This document shows positions 1 to 8,461 of a stretch of 10,584 nucleotides of DNA, piece by piece; position 1 is the first letter of the stretch; each line of letters begins with the position of its first letter. This DNA comes from Lachnospiraceae bacterium. Its GTDB lineage: Bacteria; Bacillota_A; Clostridia; Lachnospirales; Lachnospiraceae. Location of the stretch: positions 1 through 10,584 of the forward strand of contig JAILDD010000266.1 of the NCBI GenBank assembly GCA_024689605.1, read 5' to 3'. Position numbers and translations under genes: made by a program. The notes below the pieces were generated by a model. That model searched no databases, was not told the DNA's origin, and was given only the letters and a program-made list of their open reading frames with translations.

Positions 1-85
1 CAAAGTCCATGCCGTGCATCTGTGATGCTTTCCGTCTGTCCGCGTCATAGTTTTCCGGATATAGCAGGCTGATATTATTTTTCAT
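1..85 (-). CDS. N-terminal fragment of an unidentified protein
   Basis: The ATG at 85-83 opens a frame that stays open to the window edge (28 codons, beginning MKNNISLLYPENYDADRR). A good ribosome site, AGAGAGG, lies 5 bases upstream, which supports this start. The visible residues show no signal peptide or membrane segment and are too few to assign a family. The 'SLLYP' opening recalls some MutS-related ATPases of clostridia, but that is a weak memory-based impression and not a call. The gene lies downstream of the terminator at 129-160. Only about 43 bases separate the two, and I see no good promoter between them, so it is either read through or uses a weak start site. Confidence 0.6.
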   Translation of the reverse strand, partial: MKNNISLLYPENYDADRRKASQMHGMDF

Positions 86-128
86 CTGTACCTCTCTTCT
101 GGTATTTGCAAATTCACAGAAACTAACA

Positions 129-160
129 AAAACCTCTGCCTTGAAAAAGGCAAAGGTTTT
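129..160 (-). terminator. Rho-independent terminator ending the hrcA-to-orf139 transcript
   Basis: Read on the minus strand, AAAACCTTTGCCTT pairs with AAGGCAGAGGTTTT around a TTTC loop: 14 pairs, one of them a U-G wobble. The stem ends in a T-rich run (TTTTTGTT). On the plus strand the wobble becomes a C-A mismatch, which fits minus-strand use. It begins 20 bases after the stop codon of the 180-599 gene. Confidence 0.85.
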
Positions 161-179
161 ATTTAACCGTCATATTCTT

Positions 180-599
180 TTATTCCAGAGCCGATATAGC
201 CTCCGACACACGTTCCGCCATTCCGCTCAGACATTCAGCCGCATCGCTTACCTGCTGCATCTGATGGTGTATCTTTTCACCGGGACCGATCAGGTCATGC
301 TGCTGACCGTAGGTCATATCATTGTATATACCCTTAAGCTCATCCTTTTTCCCATTAAGCTCACGGCTTATCATATCCAGATCATACCGCAGTGACTCAA
401 GCCTGTTCTTAAGATCCATTATTTCTTCGGCACTGTCTGCCGCAATCTCCTTAAGCTGTTCACCGGTATATACTGCATCCGGATCGACCGCATCCTCATT
501 TTCAAGCAGCTTAATTATATCCTTCTCCGGTCCAGCCTTTTTTGAAGCCTTTTTTACGGTATACTCATTCTTTAACGCATCTTCAAAAGGATTACCCAT
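180..599 (-). CDS. Small coiled-coil protein of unknown function, probable last cistron of the dnaK operon
   Basis: This is a 139-residue protein that I do not recognise. The start ATG at 599-597 has a strong AGGGGG ribosome site 4 bases upstream. The protein is hydrophilic with no signal peptide or membrane segment. Residues 1-30 are basic and polar. Residues 45-95 have the heptad-like spacing of a coiled coil (for example the run MDLKNRLESLRYDLDMIS at 61-78). A second amphipathic helix follows at about 107-138, after a Gly-Pro-Gly break at 105-107. It starts 75 bases after dnaJ on the same strand, with no terminator or clear promoter in the gap, and a terminator follows its stop. It is therefore likely co-transcribed with dnaJ. 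In many clostridia prmA occupies this position; this protein has no methyltransferase motifs. A role with the chaperones is only suggested by position. Confidence 0.8.
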   Translation of the reverse strand: MGNPFEDALKNEYTVKKASKKAGPEKDIIKLLENEDAVDPDAVYTGEQLKEIAADSAEEIMDLKNRLESLRYDLDMISRELNGKKDELKGIYNDMTYGQQHDLIGPGEKIHHQMQQVSDAAECLSGMAERVSEAISALE

Positions 600-674
600 G
601 CACGCCCCCTGTGTTCTGTTCTACGGCACTTGCCGATTTTTACTCCTGACAGTTATTTTATACTACTTATGGCC

Positions 675-1859
675 TTACGAAAAGAATCCTTTCTTCTTTT
701 TGGTCTTCTTCGCTGCCTCGGGATTTCCGCCCTGTGCCCGCTCTGCTCTGAAACGCTCTGCCGCTGTCAGGCTGTCGCCGGTTTCCTTGTCAAACTCCCT
801 CAGAAGCTCCTTAGCCTTGGAAGACAGCTTTGTAGGTGTCTGTACAACAAGTGTAACATAATGATCACCTCTTGTCTTTGAATCCCTGAGACTCGGCACA
901 CCTTTTCCGCGAAGCCTGATCTGGGTATCAGTCACTGTTCCTGCCTTTACATCATATGTCACAGGGCCGTCAACCGTATCTATGATTATCTCGCCACCCA
1001 GTGCAGCTACCGCATAGGACATAGGCACATTCGAGAAAATGTTCATGTCCTGTCTCTGGAAAATAGGATGGGGTGAAACCACTGCTTCCACGAGAGCATC
1101 ACCGCGAGGGCCGCCGTTTACACCGGGCTCACCTATCCCGGCCATCCTCTTGCACTGTCCGTTATCAACACCGGCAGGGAATTCTACCTCAAAGCGCTTC
1201 TTCATAGGAACATATCCGGTACCATGGCAGTCAGCACACTTTTCTTTTATTATCTGGCCTGAACCGCCGCAGTCCGGACAGGTCTGTACATTCTGGACCA
1301 CGCCGAAAAATGACTGTGTCCTGAATACTACCTGGCCCTTTCCGCCGCACTTCTGGCAGGTTTCCTTTGATGTGCCGGGCTTTGCACCGGAACCGCCGCA
1401 GGTCTTGCAGTTTTCCTTTACAGTAAGCTCTATCTGCTTCTTGCATCCAAAAACCGCTTCCTCAAAAGTCATTCTTGCAGTGGTGCGTATGTTGGCACCC
1501 TTTCTGGGGCCGTTCCTGCTGCTGCCTCTCCTGCCACCGCCGCCGAAAAGATCTCCGAATATATCTCCGAATATATCACTGAAATCCATGCTGGAGAAAT
1601 CCATTTCGGGACCATATCCACCGGCACCTCCGTCAAATGCTGCATGGCCAAACTGGTCATACTTGGCACGCTTATCCGGATCTGAAAGAACCGCATAGGC
1701 CTCAGATGCCTCCTTGAATTTCTTTTCAGCTTCTGCATCCCCGGGATTTACATCCGGATGGTACTTCTTAGCAAGCTGTCTGTATGCTTTTTTCAGTGTG
1801 TCGGCATCAGCGTTTTTATCAACACCAAGCACCTCATAGTAATCGCGTTTGTCTGCCAT
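675..1859 (-). CDS. dnaJ: Chaperone protein DnaJ (Hsp40)
   Basis: This is the cytosolic J-protein co-chaperone that binds unfolded clients and stimulates the DnaK ATPase. The 394-residue length is near the family norm, and all type I DnaJ domains are present. They are a J domain (about 1-70) with the catalytic HPD triad at 34-36, a Gly/Phe-rich linker (about 70-120) with [13 protein letters not shown] at 95-107, and four zinc-binding CxxCxGxG motifs at 151-158, 168-175, 194-201 and 208-215. A C-terminal substrate-binding and dimerisation region follows. The tail ends in a lysine run ([11 protein letters not shown]). The start is supported by the conserved DYYEVLG at 6-12; the upstream ribosome site is only moderate (AGGAAAAGAG). 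It follows dnaK after 167 bases, an unusually long gap for this operon, and that gap contains a GC-rich hairpin. Confidence 0.98.
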   Translation of the reverse strand: MADKRDYYEVLGVDKNADADTLKKAYRQLAKKYHPDVNPGDAEAEKKFKEASEAYAVLSDPDKRAKYDQFGHAAFDGGAGGYGPEMDFSSMDFSDIFGDIFGDLFGGGGRRGSSRNGPRKGANIRTTARMTFEEAVFGCKKQIELTVKENCKTCGGSGAKPGTSKETCQKCGGKGQVVFRTQSFFGVVQNVQTCPDCGGSGQIIKEKCADCHGTGYVPMKKRFEVEFPAGVDNGQCKRMAGIGEPGVNGGPRGDALVEAVVSPHPIFQRQDMNIFSNVPMSYAVAALGGEIIIDTVDGPVTYDVKAGTVTDTQIRLRGKGVPSLRDSKTRGDHYVTLVVQTPTKLSSKAKELLREFDKETGDSLTAAERFRAERAQGGNPEAAKKTKKKKGFFS

Positions 1860-1935
1860 TTTTTCTCAACTCTTTTCCTATACTAACATAAACCATAGCG
1901 TGTATATTTTAGTATATATTCTTTAACGCAAGACA

Positions 1936-1974
1936 CGGGGGAAGACCATTCGAGCAAATTCTCATGATCCCCCG
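1936..1974 (-). other. GC-rich hairpin in the dnaK-dnaJ intergenic region
   Basis: On the minus strand CGGGGGA pairs with TCCCCCG. Inside this, CAT/ATG and GAG/CTC pairs lead to a 6-base AATTTG loop, with a small asymmetric internal loop (T against GTCT) and a 2-base bulge. A second register is possible in which ACGGGG (1980-1975) pairs with CCCCGT (1939-1934). No T-run follows directly (TGTCTTGCG), so it is a poor intrinsic terminator. It is better explained as a partial attenuator, an RNA-processing site or a 3' stabiliser of the dnaK message. Confidence 0.6.
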
Positions 1975-2026
1975 CCCCGTATCTTCTTTGTAATAGTAAG
2001 AACCTACCGATTCTCTCTGTTACGGA

Positions 2027-3937
<1,911 letters not shown>

Positions 3938-3998
3938 TTATGATCGTTTTCGATTTACTTTTTTATATTGCATCTGCCGCTGTCGCAAACTTCTGCGG

Positions 3999-4724
3999 CT
4001 AGTTAGCAACCTTTACCATGCTGTGCCTTACCACGTTACCTCTGTACGTATAGCCTTTCTGAAGCTCCTCGACTACCACGTTCTCTCCTAATGATTCATC
4101 ATCCACATGCATTACTGCGTTGTGAAGGTTCGGATCAAATTCCTTTCCTGCTGCATCTATGGGCTTAACATCCATCTTGTCCAGCTCATCCATAAGCTGC
4201 TTGTATATCATCTCCATCCCCTTGGCAAAAGCAGTTTCCTTATCTTCTTCGGTAAGGGTGCCCATTCCTCTTTCGAAATTATCGACTATTGGAAGAAGCT
4301 TTTCGATAACGCTCTTGGCACCGTTCTCATACATGGAATCCTTTTCCTTGTCGCTTCTCTTCCGGAAATTTTCGAACTCTGCCATCTGCCTCAGCAGTCT
4401 GTCATTTAGTTCGCTTACCTGTTCTTTAAGTTTTTCCTTTTCGTTATCCTTAACCTTACCGAACAGACCCTTCTTTTCTTTTCTGGGTGCGTCGTCCTTA
4501 TCTTTGCTGTCAGACTTTTCTTCAGCTGCCTCAGCTTCCTGCGCTGCTTCTTCTTTAACCGCCTCAGTGCTTTCCACTTCTTCCGCAGCAGCTTCATCAG
4601 CAGCCTCTTCGGTTACTTCTTCAGCTTTATCTTCACTGACTTTCTTTTTCTCTTCCCTGTTCTTTGCCTTATCTTTTTCCTTCTCAGCAGGCATTTTGTT
4701 TACTTCCTTTCCATCTTTCTTCAT
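3999..4724 (-). CDS. grpE: Nucleotide exchange factor GrpE
   Basis: GrpE releases ADP from DnaK and so resets the chaperone cycle; it also acts as a temperature sensor through its long paired helix. At 241 residues it is longer than the usual 180-210 because residues 1-85 are an almost uninterrupted Lys/Glu/Ala low-complexity stretch. The conserved core follows: a coiled coil (about 93-130) containing EFENFRKR (116-123), a helical segment with LLPIVDNFERG (143-153), and the C-terminal beta domain with FDPNLHNAVMHV (196-207) and GYTYRGNVVRHSMVKVA (224-240). The ATG at 4724 has an AGGAGG site 8 bases upstream and is preferred over an in-frame ATG at codon 11. It follows hrcA after 33 bases. Confidence 0.97.
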   Translation of the reverse strand: MKKDGKEVNKMPAEKEKDKAKNREEKKKVSEDKAEEVTEEAADEAAAEEVESTEAVKEEAAQEAEAAEEKSDSKDKDDAPRKEKKGLFGKVKDNEKEKLKEQVSELNDRLLRQMAEFENFRKRSDKEKDSMYENGAKSVIEKLLPIVDNFERGMGTLTEEDKETAFAKGMEMIYKQLMDELDKMDVKPIDAAGKEFDPNLHNAVMHVDDESLGENVVVEELQKGYTYRGNVVRHSMVKVAN

Positions 4725-4757
4725 ATCATCATCCTCCTAATACGCTGTTCGGAAGAA

Positions 4758-5855
4758 TTACTGATCCGTTTTTTTTGATTTCTTTGTCGTTTTCTTCTTA
4801 TACATATCCTCAAGTTCCACCTTCATGGTCTTAAGAGTTCCGACAACCTTTTCATAATCCATACGCTTAGGTCCGACTATCGCAATACTTCCACGCATTC
4901 CCTCGCCCAGTTCATAGGTGGCAGTCACTACACTGCAGTCCTTCATGGCTTCTATAGGCGACTCTTCTCCTATATATATCTGTATGCCGGTGCCCTCGTT
5001 TCCATCAAGGGAATCTGCTGCGATACGTGCAAGTGCCTGCTTTTCTTCAAAGGTATTTATAAGATCGCCGGCTCTCTGATTATCTGCAAGCTCAGGATAC
5101 TTTAATATATTGTTTGCTCCGCTTGTATAAACCTCCAGGTCTTCCTCACCGCGGATAGCCTGTGCCACTGCATCCAATATCTCGCCCACAACCTTGGAAT
5201 CGATTCCGGCCTGTTCCTTGAGATGTGTTATCATACCGAGATTGATCTCATCCAGGCTCATGCCGGTCAGGTGGGTATTAAGCAGGATGTTAAGCTTAAG
5301 CATGGTCTCATCCGTCAGAGGCTCGTCAACATTTATCATATTGTTGCGGATCATATTGCCTTCCACAACTATGGTTGCAAGTATCTGGCTGTCGTCCACT
5401 CTTGAAATCTGTATAAACTTAAGCTTATTTCTATGTATGGCAGGTGCCGTAACAACAGTCGCATAGTTAGTATTAACAGCAAGCACCTTTGCGACATTCT
5501 TAAGCATCATATCCATCTTCTCTTCAGCTTCGACAAGCATACCTTTGAGACTGTTGATCTCACGGTCCTTTTCCTCCATCATAGTATCTACATAAAGCCT
5601 GTATGCCTTATCTGTAGGAATACGTCCTGCTGAAGTATGAGGCTGTACAATGTACCCCAGCTCTTCCAGATCTGACATTTCATTCCGGATGGTGGCTGAG
5701 CTCAGATTCAAGTCAGTATATTTTGAAATAGTCCTGCTGCCTACGGGTTCACCGGTCTCAAGATAATTCCTGATAACAGCGTGCAGTATCTTAAGTTTTC
5801 TTTCATCCAGGCCGTCTGCCCGAACTTCCGGATTATCCTTTTTCTGCTTAGCCAT
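4758..5855 (-). CDS. hrcA: Heat-inducible transcription repressor HrcA
   Basis: HrcA is the dimeric repressor that binds CIRCE and needs GroEL to stay active, so that titration of GroEL by unfolded proteins opens the regulon. The 365-residue protein (family about 340-350) has an N-terminal winged helix-turn-helix at about 18-90, with the characteristic SSATIRNEMSDLEELGYI (52-69) and QPHTSAGRIPTDKAYRLYVD (71-90). A GAF-like dimerisation domain follows, and a basic tail (KKKTTKKSKKTDQ) ends the protein. The ATG has the purine-rich site GGAAAGGAAGG 6 bases upstream. As first gene of the operon it sits 24 bases after a perfect CIRCE, so it represses its own synthesis and that of grpE, dnaK and dnaJ. 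Confidence 0.98.
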   Translation of the reverse strand: MAKQKKDNPEVRADGLDERKLKILHAVIRNYLETGEPVGSRTISKYTDLNLSSATIRNEMSDLEELGYIVQPHTSAGRIPTDKAYRLYVDTMMEEKDREINSLKGMLVEAEEKMDMMLKNVAKVLAVNTNYATVVTAPAIHRNKLKFIQISRVDDSQILATIVVEGNMIRNNMINVDEPLTDETMLKLNILLNTHLTGMSLDEINLGMITHLKEQAGIDSKVVGEILDAVAQAIRGEEDLEVYTSGANNILKYPELADNQRAGDLINTFEEKQALARIAADSLDGNEGTGIQIYIGEESPIEAMKDCSVVTATYELGEGMRGSIAIVGPKRMDYEKVVGTLKTMKVELEDMYKKKTTKKSKKTDQ

Positions 5856-5879
5856 CTGCAGCCTTCCTTTCCTCTTTTG

Positions 5880-5906
5880 TTAGCACTCGTTTATTTAGAG
5901 TGCTAA
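5880..5906 (-). promoter_or_regulatory. CIRCE operator (HrcA binding site)
   Basis: Perfect match to the CIRCE consensus: TTAGCACTC, a 9-base spacer, then GAGTGCTAA, with no mismatch in either arm. It begins about 5-8 bases after the predicted transcription start and ends 24 bases before the hrcA ATG, just upstream of its ribosome site. It can therefore act as the HrcA operator on DNA and form a hairpin in the 5' end of the mRNA. No second CIRCE is visible in the window. Confidence 0.98.
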
Positions 5907-5919
5907 CATCCACATACAT

Positions 5920-5948
5920 AAAATAACACTTGCATAAAGGAATGTCAA
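5920..5948 (-). promoter_or_regulatory. SigmaA-type promoter of the hrcA operon
   Basis: On the minus strand the -35 box is TTGACA (5948-5943) and the -10 box is TATTTT (5925-5920), separated by exactly 17 bases. A TG dinucleotide sits one base before the -10 box (extended -10). The predicted start is around 5912, directly before CIRCE. This is the usual vegetative-promoter-plus-CIRCE arrangement of class I heat-shock operons. Confidence 0.88.
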
Positions 5949-5968
5949 TAGAAAAATTGCGATAAGTA

Positions 5969-5998
5969 AAAAGGCACCGGTCATATCCGATACCTTTT
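5969..5998 (-). terminator. Rho-independent terminator of the H1-like gene
   Basis: On the minus strand AAAAGGTATCGG pairs with CCGGTGCCTTTT (12 pairs including two U-G wobbles) around the loop ATATGA, followed by T-rich sequence (TTTTTACTT). On the plus strand both wobbles become C-A mismatches, so it is oriented for the 6050-7204 gene. Only about 20 bases separate it from the -35 box of the hrcA promoter. Confidence 0.85.
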
Positions 5999-6012
5999 GA
6001 TCACTCCATTGT

Positions 6013-6030
6013 CTGACCAGATATGGTCAG
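6013..6030. repeat. Short perfect inverted repeat after the H1-like gene
   Basis: CTGACC, a 6-base AGATAT loop, then GGTCAG. It lies 19 bases beyond the stop codon and 14 bases before the terminator stem, and has no T-run on either strand. It could be a 3' mRNA hairpin or a protein site. The function is unknown. Confidence 0.5.
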
Positions 6031-6049
6031 TATTCTCATTGGTCTTCTG

Positions 6050-7204
6050 TCAGAAACTGAACTGACTTCTTTCTTTCTTATTAAATACGATGTAGACAGT
6101 TCCCTCTTCAGGCTTGACATAGAGATCCAGGCTGCTTAGATCAGCTTCCTTTTTCTTCATGTCTTTTGTCCATATCTTCACAGCCTTAGCCACAAGCTTT
6201 GACTGTTCCTCGCTTTTACCGCCAAATTGAACAAAAACTTTCTGCTTTGTTTCAGCAGACGTCTTTTTTGCTGCGGGCTTTACTGCTTTCTTAGGTTCAG
6301 CCTTTGTCGCCGCTTTTACCGCCTTCTTGGGTGCAGCCTTTGCTGCTACCTTTACTGTCTTCTTAGGTGCAGTCTTTGCTACTGCCTTTACTGTCTTCTT
6401 GGGTTCGGCTTTTGTTGCTGTCTTTACTGCCTTCTTAGGCGCAGTCTTTGCTGCTGCCTTTACTGCCTTCTTAGGCTCGGCCTTTGCTGCTGCCTTTATT
6501 GCCTTCTTAGGCTCGGCCTTTGCTGCTGCCTTTACTGCCTTCTTAGGCTCGGCCTTTGCTGCTGCCTTTACTGTCTTCTTAGGTGCAGTCTTTGCTGCTG
6601 CCTTTACCGCCTTCTTGGGTTCAGTCTTTGCTGCTGCCTTTACTGTCTTCTTGGGTTCGGCTTTTGTTGCTGTCTTTACTGCCTTCTTAGGCGCAGTCTT
6701 TGCTGCTGCCTTTACTGCCTTCTTAGGCTCGGCCTTTGCTGCTGCCTTTACCGTCTTCTTGGGGTCAGCCTTTGCTGCTGCCTTTACCGTCTTCTTGGGG
6801 TCAGCCTTTGCTGCTGCCTTTACCGTCTTCTTGGGCTCGGCCTTTGCTGCTGCCTTTACCATCTTCTTGGGGTCAGCCTTTGCTGCTGCCTTTACCGTCT
6901 TCTTGGGGTCAGCCTTTGCTGCTGCCTTTACTGTCTTCTTAGGTTCAGCTTTCTCCGGTGCCTTCTTTTCAGCAGATTTCTTTACAAGCTTCTCTCTCAA
7001 AAGCTTATGCATCACTTCCCTGCTGCTTTCGATAGGCTTGATCGCCTCTATATCAGATTTCTTTTTTTCTTTCTTTATAGGTAATTCTTCTTTTTTCTCC
7101 TCGACGACCTTTATCTCTTCTTTGGGTGCAGTTTTCAGAAATGCCTTTGCATTTCTCTTCATAATCCCATTGCCGCCCTTACTCTTCTTACCTGAATCAG
7201 CCAT
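6050..7204 (-). CDS. Histone H1-like Lys/Ala/Pro repeat protein with a C-terminal DUF6465-like domain
   Basis: This is a 384-residue, strongly basic protein with three parts. Residues 1-85 are a charged N-terminus (MADSGKKSKGGNGIMKRN, then Lys/Glu-rich). Residues 86-313 are 19 uninterrupted 12-residue units of the pattern A-[E/D/A]-P-K-K-x-V-K-A-A-A-K. Residues about 322-384 are a compact domain beginning KVFVQFGGK, with DLYVKPEEGTVYIVFN at 361-376. The repeat resembles the tails of eukaryotic H1 and of bacterial H1-like nucleoid proteins that bind DNA through lysines. The C-terminal part matches my memory of DUF6465, a small clostridial domain often found behind Lys/Ala-rich tails; this needs a profile search. 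The start has an AGGAAAGAG site and a good promoter about 80 bases upstream; a terminator follows. DNA or RNA binding is inferred from composition only. Confidence 0.9.
   Translation of the reverse strand: MADSGKKSKGGNGIMKRNAKAFLKTAPKEEIKVVEEKKEELPIKKEKKKSDIEAIKPIESSREVMHKLLREKLVKKSAEKKAPEKAEPKKTVKAAAKADPKKTVKAAAKADPKKMVKAAAKAEPKKTVKAAAKADPKKTVKAAAKADPKKTVKAAAKAEPKKAVKAAAKTAPKKAVKTATKAEPKKTVKAAAKTEPKKAVKAAAKTAPKKTVKAAAKAEPKKAVKAAAKAEPKKAIKAAAKAEPKKAVKAAAKTAPKKAVKTATKAEPKKTVKAVAKTAPKKTVKVAAKAAPKKAVKAATKAEPKKAVKPAAKKTSAETKQKVFVQFGGKSEEQSKLVAKAVKIWTKDMKKKEADLSSLDLYVKPEEGTVYIVFNKKERSQFSF
6266..6949 (-). repeat. 19 tandem 36-bp repeats within the H1-like gene
   Basis: 684 bases divide exactly into 19 in-frame units of 36 bases, each encoding 12 residues built on PKKxVKAAAK. 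Units differ mainly at the first two residues (AE, AD, TA, TE, AA) and at the residue after PKK (T, A or M). Units 8 and 15 share the variant ending VKTATK. A 128-base block (6371-6498) recurs at 6623-6750 with one mismatch, seven units away. Arrays of this type change length by slippage or recombination. Confidence 0.97.
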
Positions 7205-7285
7205 TTTTTTCTCTTTCCTACAGATAAACTGTAATTACTAATCCCACCACAACAACAGGGCACAATGACCCTAATTCTATGTAGC

Positions 7286-7314
7286 ATTTTAGATTAACAG
7301 TGTTTAAAAGTCAA
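7286..7314 (-). promoter_or_regulatory. SigmaA-type promoter of the H1-like gene
   Basis: On the minus strand TTGACT (7314-7309) and TAAAAT (7291-7286) are separated by exactly 17 bases. The predicted start is near 7279, which gives a 5' leader of about 75 bases before the ATG at 7204. The promoter lies directly behind the terminator at 7325-7346, so this gene is an independent unit. Confidence 0.78.
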
Positions 7315-7324
7315 GAATCAAAAA

Positions 7325-7346
7325 GTCCCGCCAGAAAAGGCGGGAC
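7325..7346 (-). terminator. Rho-independent terminator of the TPR-like membrane protein gene
   Basis: GTCCCGCC and GGCGGGAC form a perfect 8-pair GC-rich stem around a 6-base loop (TTTTCT on the minus strand), followed on the minus strand by TTTTTGATTCTT. It starts 35 bases after the stop codon at 7382. Upstream AA residues can extend the stem with the T-run. Confidence 0.93.
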
Positions 7347-7381
7347 CTTGAAATATCATAACTGTACTGAATAGTTACAAA

Positions 7382-8461
7382 TCATTTTCTATAGAAAATC
7401 CATGGTGGCTCCACATTGAACTCTTCAAATGCCGCAAAAATCTTTCCATTCCCCTTCTCATCAAAGGATATCACATAATCTCCGACAGTCTGATCATATA
7501 CGAAATCCCCTGTAATACCTGATCCATTGCTTGATATCCGGATTTCTGTTCCTTCAACGCTGTAATCGAGTATGCATCCAGCCCTGTTAAATCCGTCCGT
7601 CATATTTTCATACAGGAATTCACCACACAGTTCCGCAGCTGAATCATACCCCGACATTGCCATCATCACATCAACATAAGTCTTGTCGTATCCGTTTTGT
7701 TCCATTATCTCATAGAACATTACACCGAAAACATCTTCATTAGCAACACAAGCTTCAATAACGCTGTCTCTATCTATACCAATCGTACATTTTCCATTAC
7801 TGTCAAAGGTAAAAAGCATTCCCAGGTCAAACTCAATATCATGATCAATACCGACATAACCTTCTAAATAATCACTAAGATCCAGATATGCTATCCAGTC
7901 TCCGGTTATATCCTCCGCCGCCTTTGCTGCCATAACTTCTTTCTGAAGTTCGTTGCATTCATCTATTGCTTTCTGGGCCGCATCATAATTTGAGTCTTCT
8001 TCCCAAACCTTTTCGTAATACTCTATAGCAGCCAGGTAATCCTCCTGCTCAGCATACTCTTTGGCTTTCTGGAAATTCTTTTTCGAGTCATTGAGCTTAT
8101 CTGCCTGCTCCATGAGTGCTTCTGCTTTTTCATTATCGTGCAGTATTTCCTTTGAAAGCTTGCGGTATCTTGATTCCACATCCTCATATGAAATTCTTTC
8201 ATATTTAAAATCAAGCACGGAATTCTCGAAATACTTCAGCATTTCATTTTTGACATATTGCCTATCAGCATCACGCTTAAGATTGTCGTAAAGGTCGACA
8301 ACAGTTTCTACATCCCCTGCGTTAATTGCAGTCTTTGAGTCATTGAAAGGCTTGACAACACCTAAATAATATATACCGCCTATTCCACCGACCACAACAA
8401 GAGCAAGAAATGCCACCACAGCTGCTATTGCAACCCCGATAATTATCTTTTTCTTATCCAT
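7382..8461 (-). CDS. Membrane-anchored TPR-like protein of unknown function
   Basis: This is a 359-residue protein whose family I do not recognise. The start chosen is the ATG at 8461-8459, because a strong GGGAGGG site lies 4 bases upstream and the protein then begins MDKKK followed by a hydrophobic segment. An upstream in-frame start at 8542 would add 27 residues with no ribosome site. Residues 6-34 form one transmembrane helix with no lipobox, so the rest is probably outside the cell. Residues about 40-180 are helical and charged and include a TPR-like pair at 128-165 (KNFQKAKEYAEQEDYLAAIEYYEKV is in two parts, 128-139 and 140-152). Residues about 184-359, opening ITGDWIAYLDLSDYL, look like an alpha/beta domain ending in WIFYRK. 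It has its own terminator. Confidence 0.88.
   Translation of the reverse strand: MDKKKIIIGVAIAAVVAFLALVVVGGIGGIYYLGVVKPFNDSKTAINAGDVETVVDLYDNLKRDADRQYVKNEMLKYFENSVLDFKYERISYEDVESRYRKLSKEILHDNEKAEALMEQADKLNDSKKNFQKAKEYAEQEDYLAAIEYYEKVWEEDSNYDAAQKAIDECNELQKEVMAAKAAEDITGDWIAYLDLSDYLEGYVGIDHDIEFDLGMLFTFDSNGKCTIGIDRDSVIEACVANEDVFGVMFYEIMEQNGYDKTYVDVMMAMSGYDSAAELCGEFLYENMTDGFNRAGCILDYSVEGTEIRISSNGSGITGDFVYDQTVGDYVISFDEKGNGKIFAAFEEFNVEPPWIFYRK

Noticed and set aside
322..861. Plus-strand frame of 179 codons across the orf139-dnaJ junction
   Set aside because: Serine/phenylalanine-rich shadow of two minus-strand genes, with no ribosome site or recognisable domain.
4159..4740. Plus-strand Ser/Ala/Leu-rich frame opposite grpE
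   Set aside because: Antisense shadow of the Lys/Glu/Ala low-complexity head of GrpE.
6266..6949. CRISPR array
   Set aside because: The repeats are direct, 36 bases and contiguous with no unique spacers, and they are in-frame coding units.
6327..7241. Long plus-strand frame with Phe/Ala/Leu/Gly repeats (304 codons) opposite the H1-like gene
   Set aside because: It is the antisense reading of the 36-bp Lys/Ala repeat array. Codons for Lys, Ala and Pro give few antisense stops, there is no ribosome site, and the minus-strand gene has a promoter, a terminator and a conserved-looking C-terminal domain.
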